From Helicoverpa zea (Eukaryota > Arthropoda > Insecta > Lepidoptera > Noctuidae), in the NCBI RefSeq assembly GCF_022581195.2, contig NC_061470.1:5952001-6016000 (forward strand): a DNA stretch of 64,000 nucleotides, in the 5' to 3' direction. Below are positions 1 to 10,845 of the stretch, in pieces (the first letter of the stretch is position 1; the number at the start of each line of letters is the position of its first letter). Both the position numbers and the translations under genes were made by a program. A model generated the notes under the pieces. That model had not been told where the DNA came from. It worked only from the letters and a program-made list of their open reading frames with translations, and made no database searches.

Positions 1-354
1 CGATATTAAAACTAGGTTTCGTCCAGAATTTCCTTTTCAAATCTCAAGGCTCACTCCAAGCGAATTTTCGTCACTATCGGTTCAGCAGTTTTAACAACCT
101 CATTTTCGTATTTGGAATAACATTAGGAAGGGTTTGTAGACAGCGTCCTCAGAACTAAGTAGGTATGTTTAATTTCAATCGACTTACATTCCTTCCATAC
201 TTTTTAAATTTACATGCCTTATATAGCCTTATTCATCAAATACATCTATAGAATCGAATCCCAATGAACCACTCGAATAGCTACAACCCCATAGGTGTCG
301 GAAGTTTGTTGGCCCACTTGTTCCCCTAAACATGAGCAAGGGGTGAAGGGTAGC

Positions 355-454
355 TTTGTACCCACTGACGTATGAATCTTCAGCCTAGTTTCATGAAACA
401 TATTGATTTGGTTCGCTAAGGACTGCCCTAATTTACTGTCGGCATATGCTGCTT
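355..454 (-). pseudogene. Possible short-chain dehydrogenase (SDR) fragment
   Basis: On the minus strand, just after an AG acceptor-like site at 456-455, the frame reads AAYADSKLGQSLANQ and continues to LKIHTSVG. This resembles the segment around the catalytic Tyr-x-x-x-Lys of classical SDR enzymes (here YADSK) and the following strand. The Pro-Gly expected after the strand is absent and the rest of the frame, to 246, looks unrelated. No Rossmann glycine motif was seen to the right. It could be a decayed copy, or one exon of a gene running off the left edge. Weak call based on a short match. Confidence 0.22.
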
Positions 455-534
455 CTAGTTTAAATGGTGTATTGAATAATAGTGATAGGTTCAATTATTT
501 ACTTAGAATTTTGTTACGATTTATGCTGTTTAAA

Positions 535-690
535 AATTAGACACTAGTTGTTTCCCCGTGGTTTTACTTGCGTCTCGTAGGAATTTCTTTCCGTGGACAA
601 AAAATAGCCTATGTCATTAGGGAATAGTGTTCAGTAGTTTCGGAGGCATCAAGTTCAGGGTACACCCAAAAAATGTTTTCTCTTTATAAA
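535..690 (-). repeat. Interspersed repeat A (SINE-like), diverged copy
   Basis: The stretch begins with a CTAGTTGTTTCCCCGTGG-type end and contains the 'agcctatgtca' block shared with copies near 28.8, 54.4 and 63.3 kb. It is the reverse-complement orientation of the copies at 45.2 and 58.2 kb. The far end is degraded. Confidence 0.5.
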
Positions 691-2317
691 ACTATTAGTA
701 TAGAAGAATAGATAAGCAGGTAGTTACCTAAGTTGTTAGTGCCGAAGCCTTAGTTATTCTGTTATGCCTAACTTTAGAGCTATGTAGATATGGTTTCAGG
801 CCAGGTAAATACTTACTGCTTAACAATTTGCAACAATGTATATTGGCAATTTATTACATGGTATCTCCAAAGTTTACAGTTACACACTGAAAGTAAATTA
901 ACAACAATTAATATTCTAGTTACAGTTCACAAGCTTGGTTGTTCAGTAAATACGAGATACTGTTAATTACTGCTCAAATATAGAACTAAAATCAACAATG
1001 CCTTTGTGCATCATATTTTATTCAAGACACGAAGAGATTCAGTAAGTAAGAGGTTCAGTAAATATTAGAAATTTCTGGAAAATGCTTCAGTTACTGCTGA
1101 AGAAGCTAGGAATATTGTTGGATAAAATAATCATATTGCTTTCAGCTGAATAATTACTTCTCTGGAAAAGTAGGTATCGTGAAAAACACAAAATGTCTAA
1201 AATCTATTAGGGTGAAAACTCCAATCTTCTTCCTTCTAATCTTAATTTTGTAGGAAGTAATCTATACTAATATATTGAATGCCAGAAGTAGCTCTATCTA
1301 TCTGTCTAGTCACGGCCATAGTACACGGATAGTCTACCTAGACTCTAAATCATCAGAAAAGAGGCCGATGTTGATGAAGTATCGATAATTTACAATAATT
1401 GGTCTCATAGACTATAATAGACCTAATTTGCAAAGTAACTTTGACAGATCAATTAGTTTTATGCAGGTACCCATTGGTTTGATACTGGAACGAGGCCTCC
1501 AAAATTTAGGGCAAGCTTAGAAACACGCAAAGCTAACCTGTAGACGTAACAGTTTGATTATGAAACCAAAAGAAGTCAAAAAGTATTTCCTACCGTTTGA
1601 TAACTCATAGTGAACCCATACAATGTTTGTATGGGAGTCCCTAAGTAAGTGCTACCTACAATTAAATTCAGAAGTCATAAATCTCGATGTACAAAGGTAT
1701 AAATCTATTCTTAAAATTTCGAATCGTGTTTATTATGTAGTAACGAATACATATAATTTGTTTGTTTTTTTAGGTAATTAAAAGATTGCTATCTTCTAAT
1801 CTCAATTATGAAATGTAAGTATCGTGCTTGACACTGACATTATTACTAACCGACTTCCCAAAATTGAAGTTCTCAGTTCGGATGTTTAAGTTGTATTCAT
1901 GATACAAAGGGTCTTATTTTTCAGTTACGCAGCATTTCCATGAAATAATGACACCCAAAATTATTTATTGACATCGCACGCGACTCCAGGGCAAACCCTT
2001 TCTATTTTTATCACCCCCTCACCATGCATGTTAATGTTAAAGCCGGTACATCTTATCCTTAATAACACAATCGCTGAGGTTATGACCCGGTGGCCGCCCA
2101 CGTAACATATCTATTGATTTCTTTGCCAACCATGGAATTGGGTGATGGCAGGATATCGATTTATTCATGACTATAGTATAGCGTCTATAATGAGGTATGA
2201 AACTTGCATATTTAATACTAGCTTTTCCCCTCGATTTGAACGTTCTGACGGAAGTACTTTCCCCATATGGATAAAGAATAGCCTATAGACTATTCCTCTA
2301 TATAGGTATAGAAGCTG

Positions 2318-2438
2318 GGTTGAGGAGGTCAGATAGGCAGTCGCTCCTTGTAAAAAATCAGGTACCTACTCAGCTGCATCCGGTTAGACTGGAAGCCGAC
2401 CACAACTTAGGTGGGAAAAGGCTAGGCAGATGATGACA
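2318..2438 (+). repeat. Fragment of tRNA-headed SINE (tail half)
   Basis: The blocks 'caggcagtcgctccttgtaa', 'cagctgcatccggttagact' and 'gggaaaaggctaggcagatg' are the reverse complement of those in the full copy at 34,807-35,197, so this copy is in plus orientation. The tRNA-like head is missing. Confidence 0.7.
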
Positions 2439-2461
2439 TAGAAGCTACAAGTACCTCTTAC

Positions 2462-2706
2462 GGCCACGTTTCATCGAAATCCATCCAATACTTTTTGCTC
2501 CATAGAGGAACAAACCATCGGATGCAAACTTTTTGGACGTTGTTCTGACCAGTACCGGAGATGTAGGTCTGATCCGATAGAGGTACAAGCATTTCTTTAT
2601 CTCCGTTCATATTTACGATATTCATATTATTATTAGATATGATCTTCATTCCCCAGTTACGCTCTCGCTTATCGTTTTGCGTAAGTAGTAGGGAAACAAA
2701 CAACAT
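2462..2706 (-). CDS. Possible first coding exon of an unknown gene
   Basis: The open frame begins with ATG at 2706 and a short hydrophobic start (MLFVSLLLTQ). It ends at a strong donor (GGCC|GTAAGAG, exon end 2462) that overlaps the end of the frame. The 81 residues are rich in Trp and aromatic residues near the end (RWFVPLWSKKYWMDFDETW) and do not look like repeat-derived translation. No family was recognised and no continuing exon was found to the left. It may be a chance frame. The donor and the composition are the only support. Confidence 0.28.
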
Positions 2707-3977
2707 TGTTTTTGTTGCTTCTTCTCTCTGTTTCTCTGTTTATCTGTCTGTTTGTCGAACATAAACATGAGAAACTAGATACTATGTAGATATTAGATGT
2801 CTTAGCAGGTTAAGTTAGTTCATTATTTATGATTTCTTGAGAAATATGATAGCGGTACGTTAAAGATTTTTTAACCAAAAGCATCTTGCAAGTGGAAACT
2901 TACTAGATAACTCCAATTAGGTACAGGTACCTACTGTTTTACAGGCACCTGCATGTTAATGTTTTGATTATCCTTTTGGTAAAACTAAAATTACGAACTT
3001 CACTCGTATATTCACTCACGTCGTACTGAAGCTACTTAATAAAAATCTGGCCTGGCATCTTTCAGCTCTTTCTTGTGTTCATAAAATGAGTAGCTGGTAT
3101 GCACGCATCTATATGGTAATTTTATGATATTAGTATCTATATTCCTGAAAAATAGCGGATCGGATACTGTTACCTTTTAATGTAACTTAAATGAGCTCAT
3201 CAGTGCTCAAACACATTAACTAACCAACATTCGTATCCTCAGCCTAACCCAAAAATAAAGTCGTCTACACACAAAAGCACACAAGATATCTACGTCACAT
3301 ACAGTCCCTAGTTCCGTAGTGTCGGAGTATAATGAATTATTTGCTCAGTTGATTGGACGCGGCCGTGTTCCCGCAAATACAGTCAACTACATAATTACTG
3401 TGTATTCTGAGCCGTCAACATTAACGTATTTATAGAATGGAGAAAGGTTTTCATCACTTACCCCCAACAAACAAGCTACTCTTATAAAATTATACGTTTA
3501 AGGTCTAATTTCTTATAGTTGCTTTAAAATCGCTTTCATTATGTCAATGTTCCTTATTATGGCACAATATAAGAAGATTTGGCTAATATTACCTTTACTC
3601 TTATAATTTGGTTGGGTTAACCATAACAAGTCCAAATTACATGATTATAATAAGGATTGAAAATGTGTTATTCTCATAAGCGCATTTACAATGCTTTTAA
3701 GCCTTATAATATTCAAAACCTTATAAAAGCTTTTCATTTGGCTAACTGTTCTTATAATGGTAATGCATAAGCTAACAATGATACTTTTAAACTCATAGGA
3801 GCATTTCTTAAGATGTCTACCCAACAAACAATATTCTGCATTTTATATGGTCTTTACAAGAATGAACGCAATCCATAATCACTTACATAGTCATTAAAAA
3901 GGTCTTATTCTCTAGATGGTCATATTAAAGTATTCTTATACCACTTCTACTGCTACGAGTATAATATTACAAAATGA

Positions 3978-4121
3978 CAACCCGATACCAACAAATCACT
4001 TGAGGGTTCCGTCAATGATTTTATGGAAGATGACAATGAAGTAAAAAAGGAAATCAGTCAAGAAGAATATAACGTTAGTGGTAGTGAAGAAGACATAAAT
4101 TTTCAACTAAATTTGAGTTGA
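3978..4121 (+). other. Short acidic open frame, identity unknown
   Basis: 47 codons between two stops with a strongly acidic, hydrophilic translation (for example DFMEDDNEVKKEISQEEYN and SGSEEDINF). There is no in-frame start upstream and no clear acceptor. It could be the remains of a transposase N-terminal acidic region or a terminal exon. Composition is the only evidence. Confidence 0.2.
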
Positions 4122-5414
4122 ATAAGATGGATATCTATGATATATTAAAAATATTACAGTATTAAATGGATGATCTATTAAAAATATTACAATCTATTTA
4201 TTAATCTATATATTAAAATATCTATTTATTTACACTTACCTAGTAATAATTATTTTTCATTGCTAGGTATTGAATTTTTTGATTAATATTGAGAAATGTG
4301 TAATAAAATTATGAATTACAATATTCACATTCATCTTCAATAAAGATCATAAATCAAATACTCTTTACAATTTTGACAAAACAAGAAAGTGAATAGTAGC
4401 AAAACTTCTATTTTTTCCACCAATCACAAAGTGTGAAGGTATGTTTGACAAAGTCTGATATTTGCAATGAAAACATTTTCTTCGTACGATAAAATGTGTC
4501 AAATTCTATGGTCATCTCTTGTTTTGGACAGTCAGATCTTCTCTTCTTTTTAAAAATTTGGCAACGTCCGTAAATACGACCATTGTAATAATATCTAAAA
4601 TGTAATATAGGTAATATTAATACAGCTACGGAATGATGAAAGGAACCCTAACGATAGATAAAATGGCGATAGCAGATGGAATAAATGTTGCCATTACAGA
4701 GCTTATAATCTTATAGATTTCTAATAGACGTTGTGAGAATGATATTACCCTTGTAAAAGCGTTATAAAAAACATGCCTTAATAATTATTCACATTTTTAC
4801 GTCAAAACTACTCAAATTCAAGGGCGCGTTGATATAATTACACTTTTTGTACCACATTTTATCATACGTTTGAATTCCCACACAGTTTTCTCAATAAACA
4901 AGCACAATATACTCTCGAATTCAGGTACACAAAAAAAAAGAAATTAATCATGGTTCTTGTTTTCTTTAAAATACTCGTTGACGCTACCAAACTGTGAAAA
5001 ATCACTCAACAAAACACTTGTTGCAGAATCTCAAACACTGATTTTAAGGCGAATAGTTTTACTCCCTTGTTGCTCGCCATTATAAAACATGTATAAGGTT
5101 GGTTGGCTTTTTAAGAGCAAATCCTTTTGCTTTTATTAGTTTGACTCCCTTATCGCTTGCTATAATAAAGTACATATAAGAAAAAGAAGCTGACAATAAA
5201 GCAAATATAAGGGGGGTTTGAGGTTATTGTTCTTGTAATTTGTGCCCAAACGCACACTTATTAGCGTTAATACGGCTCTTATAAGAAATTTATTTTTGGC
5301 ATTTTTAGCCACTATGAGAGGATTTTTTGTTTGTTGGGCCTTAATAGGTAAGTTTTCTTTTGGTTTGTTGACTTCTCTTGTATGTATTTGCGATTCGCCT
5401 TTGATGCCCCATGC

Positions 5415-5535
5415 ACTGAGAGCATATGTTTTCCTTGGTGCTACTGCCTATATGACATCCTCAACCCAATTACCTGGGAAAGCCGATATGCAACTTGTTA
5501 AGACTGGCTGTTGGACTTTCTGGCTTCTGACTGCA
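5415..5535 (-). repeat. Fragment of tRNA-headed SINE (minus orientation)
   Basis: It contains 'gacatcctcaacccaatta', 'cctgggaaagccgatatgc' and 'tactttctggcttctgactgc'-like blocks matching the central part of the 34.8-kb copy. The 155-codon open frame across 5242-5709 depends largely on this repeat and is not a gene. Confidence 0.6.
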
Positions 5536-6129
5536 GGTAATCTAGATATCTATTTCGCATACCTGCAGTCAGTATATAGAGTATATATCGGTATCGGAGC
5601 TATCAAGTGCTATTCAACTGCCATGAGGTCTACGTGTGACATTAGGCGTCGCCAGCGTAAATCCTGTCTTTTCAAATTGAGTCTTACCTCCCCACTCAGA
5701 GACATTTAATGATTACTTAAGTCACTCCTTAGTGACGGAATGTCATAAAAATCCTTCACTAAGGAATGGCTTAAGTAAACATTGAGGTTACTCACAAAAA
5801 TAATGAAAATTGTGTTTTTCATTCTTTGTAGATAAAAATAGTAAAGCATTTCAGTCAGCATCGGCTTGTAGGTCTTTGTGAGGGAGGATGCAATATTTGG
5901 TACGTCGTAGCGTGTGCATTGCGCTTCAGTAGTCAGAGCTGCAATATTGTCTATCTGCTGCTCACGAGACGATGCAACGTGTTGATATGCAGGCTGGGAT
6001 TTCAAATATTACCAACGTGTGTGTACCTACGTATAGTCAGATTGACTAAATAACAACCCCATACTAGAAGAAGCTCCGTTTTTATCAATGTCATAAAGAA
6101 TTCCTCCGTGTTAAAAAAGACATGAAAAA

Positions 6130-6300
6130 TTATGGAGGCCTAGTGGGTAAAGAACCAACATCAAGTACGAGTGCGTGGGTTCGATGTTAAAGGTATTATA
6201 TAGCGGACTTCGAATAGGCAGCAAGACAATCACTCGATACTCTTCCTCTTTCAGTTTAAGCCGACCTCAGTATAATTGGGGTCAAAAAAGAACTGGCTTA
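6130..6300 (+). repeat. tRNA-headed SINE, diverged copy
   Basis: The head 'ggcctagtgggtaaagaacc' is followed by 'gtgggttcgatgt', which resemble Pol III A and B boxes. The tail 'agccgacctcagtataattgg' matches the SINE tail. Middle part deleted. Confidence 0.6.
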
Positions 6301-7489
6301 ACAAAATAAAAACAAGTCATTAGAAGTTATAAGCAACGACCACGACATCAACAAAATAATATCTTCAATTATAGGTACGTATACCGAAATTAAATGACTA
6401 TGACATAGGTCATTTTCATCAGCTCAAGTGTTTGCCAGCCAATTGTGACCTGCCAATGGGTTCTATTGAAAGCATCAGTTTTTTATTAATGTGGCTTTAG
6501 GATTGGTCCGTTGCTATTGAAATTAGAATGTTACAATTGCACTCGATAAAGAATATTAGACAGTGATGTACCTAATATTGAAAGAAAACAACATAGGTTT
6601 GTCATCTGCTCAAAATTTTCTTGGGGTCGGCAAAACTAAACACTAGAAAGAATGGAAGTAAGATTTATAAAGAGTTGCATTTATAAAGATTTACTAGATA
6701 ATTATGATAACCTATTAAAAATTAAAGCAACTTCTTGCCAACCATCTTGAGCGTCAAGATTTAAAAATGACAGCTGTTCACCTACTTTCCCTATCATCTC
6801 TAGATTACAATCTTCCAGTTACCTACATTATAAAGGTATATTAGGTACATACATGGCTATCCATTATCAGAATGTACTGTTCATAGGTATACATAAGACG
6901 CCTAATGCATTAAGCTGAGTAACTGACAGGCAACATGCTAATTATGTCGACGAGATCCAATCAATGACCCGATTGGACTAATACATTATGCCTAAGGCTA
7001 GAAGTGTTAAGGAAATTTTTAAATAATTTGAAATCGTTCTAGCACAGCGCCATAACACAAAGTTTTAGTGAACAACACTTAATATTCTAAAACTGTAGAG
7101 TTTATTGGTTTGCGAATATAAACATAATTTAGAATGGACTATACAAGCCTATTTATCGCTATTTATCCGGGTGCGCGAATTAGGTATCACGGGACGCGAG
7201 TGAAAACAGAGAAATCTTCAATAGTAATAGACAGCAATAATCATGTTAGGTCCTCATATGTGGAAGACTAATGGAACGGAATCTGTATCTCATAAACTAT
7301 ACGCATTTTACACAAGTTCTTTTCAGACCGTGACCATTTGACTATTTTACTGATCTCATATACATAACGATAGGCAATGTATCGACAAGAAATAGTTCTG
7401 TGTTGATCATCTTTGTGATAATTATTAATCTAAAGTACCTACACAATAGCACTTTTCTACTTCTTATTTGACGAGCCAACGAACGTGCA

Positions 7490-7886
7490 GGGGCCCGATT
7501 CTCCTAGGTTAATAATGTCAAAATCGAATAGAAATCGAATCGCAATATGATCGCAATAGCAGTTTTAACCATATCAGGCATTCTGCTACTAATAAAAGAC
7601 CAATCGTATTCGATTGACATTTGATTGGTGTGCGATTGGTCTGCTATTTTGATGATTTTGGTCAATACGGTAGTTTGCTGTACAATCATTTTGCAATCGT
7701 AAATCATTTGCAGACAAAATGATTCATTATTGAATGACAGAAAAGGATAAAAACGTTTATTTCAAAGAAAAAATAGCTGAATGCCACATACGTTTCAATC
7801 GTAATCGAGTCGGGATTGGAGCGCAGTCGAATCGAGTCGAACGTGAATCGTATGGCGCTTAAGTAAAATTAGGAGAATCGGGCCCC
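7490..7886 (+). mobile_element. MITE family G, copy 1 (full length)
   Basis: A 397-bp non-autonomous element. It starts with GGGGCCCGATTCTCCTA and ends with the exact reverse complement TAGGAGAATCGGGCCCC, a 17-bp terminal inverted repeat. The interior has many 'atcg/cgat' steps and no coding capacity; the 67-codon frame inside is incidental. A second direct copy lies at 8030 and an inverted copy at 9168. No clear target duplication was seen. Confidence 0.85.
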
Positions 7887-8029
7887 AGGTTTCAAGGTTG
7901 GCAAGTAGGGACCAATCCAACTTCTTTAAGCTTTAGATACCTACATGTCGTTTCTCAGAACTTGGACATTAATGATAAACATTTTGAGGAAACTGAAATC
8001 GCCAATATCGCCAATATATATCAGAATCT

Positions 8030-8391
8030 AATAGAAATCGAATCGCAATATGATCGCAATAGCAGTTTTAACCATATCGGGCATTCTGCTACTAATAAAA
8101 GACCAATCGTAGTCGATTGACATTTGATTGGTGTGCGATTGGTCTGCTATTTTGGTGATTTTGGTCTATACGGTAGTTTGCTGAACAATCATTTTGCAAT
8201 CGTAAATCGTTTGCAGACAAAATGATTAATTATGGAATGACAAAAAAGGATAAAAACGTTTATTTCAAAGAAAAAATATCGGAATGCCACATACGCTTCA
8301 ATCGTAATCGAGTCGGGATTGGATCTCAGTCGAACCGAGTCGAACGTGAATCGTATGTCGCATAAGTAAAATTAGGAGAATGGGGGCCCAG
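8030..8391 (+). mobile_element. MITE family G, copy 2 (left end lost)
   Basis: Same interior and right end as copy 1 ('aattaggagaatgggggccc'), but the left terminal repeat is replaced by unrelated sequence before 'ctaatagaaatcgaatcgca'. Direct orientation relative to copy 1, about 140 bp downstream of it. Confidence 0.82.
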
Positions 8392-9167
8392 GCGTTCTCC
8401 GTAAGAAGAGGCCTGTGCCCTACAGTGGCACAATAAAAAAGGTTGATGCTGGTGTGACTGATAACTGAAACCATATTTCAGTATCTGGTGTCCTCAAAAA
8501 AGACGCCCACGACCAACCTGAAAATCAGGACGATAGGTGACATTATTCCTTTGCGTCATTTACCGTCTAATTAGGTAATGAAGTAAACAGATTTACGCAA
8601 GCTTCATTCATTAAGGCCTTATATAATAATTACCTGCATACCGCGAATGCGTCGAGAGCTCCGATGACGCAAATTAAGGATGCAAAATACGTTCGAGGCC
8701 AAAATCTTGTCTTCCCGTCAAACCGTTAGCCGAGTTTTGATAATTCTGACGCAAGCAGAGCCTAGGAAAATGTTTGTATGTAGGTAACGAAGTATATAGG
8801 AGTGGGCGGCTTGTTTGTGTATCCAAATGGCTTGACAAAGACACAGGTGCTATGGGCTATACCTTTTCTAATAAATCTACCTGTTGGAGCAGATGTCTAT
8901 ACTATATGCTCTCTAATAAAAAAATGGCGGTGACTGCAAATATCAATGTTTATCATTATAAGTGTGAATGAGATGAGATGATCAGCGGGGATGACGGATG
9001 GATTGGGTCTTCCCTTAGCCTTCCTACATTACACATTTAATGTGGTCTAAACAAGCAACAGCGACACAATGTGAGTTAAGAAAAACTATAAAAAGTAATA
9101 CTACAGACTGCATTTGATACCCTTAACGCAATAACACTCGGAAACCCGATAACCTACTTTATGGTCA

Positions 9168-9564
9168 GGGCCCCGATTCTCCTAATTTTACTTAAGCGTC
9201 ATACGATTCACGTTCGACTCGGTTCGACTGAGATCCAATCCCGACTCGATTACGATTGAAGCGTATGTGGCATTCCGCTATTTTTTCTCTGAAATAAACG
9301 TTTTTATCCTTTTCTGTCATTCAATAATGAATCATTTTGTCTGTAAATGATTTACGATTGCAAAATGATTGTACAGCAAACTACCGTATAGACCAAAATC
9401 ACCAAAATAGCAGACCAATCGCACACCAATCAAATGTCAATCGAATACGATTGGTCTTTTATTAGTAGCAGAATGCCTGATATGGTTAAAACTGCTATTG
9501 CGATCATATTGCGATTCGATTTCTATTCGATTTTGTCATTATTAACTTAGGAGAATCGGGCCCC
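9168..9564 (-). mobile_element. MITE family G, copy 3 (inverted)
   Basis: A full-length copy in opposite orientation to copies 1 and 2, running from GGGCCCCGATTCTCCTA to TAGGAGAATCGGGCCCC. With copy 1 it forms a 397-bp inverted pair separated by about 1.3 kb. Confidence 0.85.
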
Positions 9565-10845
9565 AGATGTCATTCTGGCGACATAAAAACAGTTTAGTTA
9601 GACCCCCATTATTCCATTACAGGTACGAATATAGACCCACGTGCAGGTTATTATTCAATAAAAGTGCACACTCATGCACGTTGCAATGCTGGCCACTCAA
9701 TTGTCGCAGTAGACCCTCCTTGAGAGGAATTAACTTGATAAAATGTTTGTGACCTCGTTGCGATTGCTATTGTAACTAAATAGGCAGGCTTTGTTCTGTT
9801 ACGAGGGATCCTGAGAGAATCGTTCGAGCTATCTGACTAATGACCTACCTATTTCTGCCGCTAGGTGGCGTTGTTACAATACGATAAAAAGGACTTTGTT
9901 GAATGCTGTACCTATAGATGTTACAAGCACATTTAAGATTCTTAAAATGATTAATTAAATTTCCATTTTTACGGCAGATAGTTACCTATCCGTATAAAAT
10001 AATTCTATAGGAAAAGGCCCTTAAAAAACTTTGGTTTTTTGGATGATGACAGGTGGCTAGCTTTTTTTCTAGGGCGCCGGTAATCATGTGGCAAGCAAAA
10101 AAGATAGCATGTGTGAGACTACTCGTATTTGGTGGTGCCACTGAACTCCAAGGCAAATGTCAAAACTTCAAGTAGGCCAGGCGTTTAGTGTACCAAACTT
10201 ACTTTCTCATTTTAAAGGATGAACGAGGTAATAACTAGGTAGAAAAACAACAAAGATAATGAAAAGAAAACGTATTTTTGGCAAAATTATAATTTACTTT
10301 CAAACCATAAAAGGCAAGAATAAATTAAAGCTTACATTAAAATAAAGTTAAATATAATAAATACACCTGAATAAGTTAAGAACATAGAGAGCCTCTACTT
10401 GAAAGTTTACGGAGTTTCATTATTTCAATGAATCGAATATAAAGGCAAGAATGAAAAAAAAAGATAACACAAAATCATCTTAAAACTATCACTTTGGAAA
10501 ATATTATGCTTTGGACTCCATAGGAAAATACTTAATCATAATATTATTACTAAAATGCTTATAAATAGTCGACATGTGTAAAAATCACAATTCAAATAAG
10601 TACATTGAAATTAAAATCTATAAAACATAATCTAACTTAAAATAAAATTATAATGACTGAAAATCCTATCAAATAAATACATAGGTAGAGAGGTACCATT
10701 TGTACATTACAAATTTTCCTGTAATTTAAGTCCGATATTACATGCTCTGGTTAAAACTCATGCCAGTTCATGAAATCTATTGACATACATGTTGTAAGTT
10801 ATGTATAATAATATTAGTCTTAGTGATAAAATAAAAAATAAGTTC
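9565..10845. other. Intergenic sequence and probable 3' UTR of the 567-residue gene
   Basis: No gene was found. 10.25-10.84 kb is T-rich on the minus strand, as expected for the 3' untranslated region of the gene ending at 10,846. I found no AATAAA on the minus strand there. Confidence 0.35.

Larger units (their letters stand above)
1..2461. other. Intergenic sequence with little recognisable content
   Basis: AT-rich DNA. Apart from the SDR-like fragment (355-454), repeat A (535-690) and a SINE piece (2318-2438) I see no gene, RNA or array. Confidence 0.5.
2707..7489. other. Intergenic AT-rich sequence with repeat fragments
   Basis: The stretch holds SINE pieces near 5.4 kb and 6.1 kb and a short acidic open frame (3978-4121). 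Around 3.5-5.2 kb several related motifs ('cttataa', 'gactcccttrtygct') recur and suggest a decayed element. No gene model could be built. Confidence 0.45.

Noticed and set aside
5242..5709. 155-codon open frame on the plus strand
   Set aside because: Its middle is a minus-oriented SINE fragment, it starts at a non-ATG codon, and the translation has no family likeness.
7504..7707. 67-codon frame on the minus strand
   Set aside because: It lies wholly within a MITE and recurs at 9.5 kb only because the MITE does.
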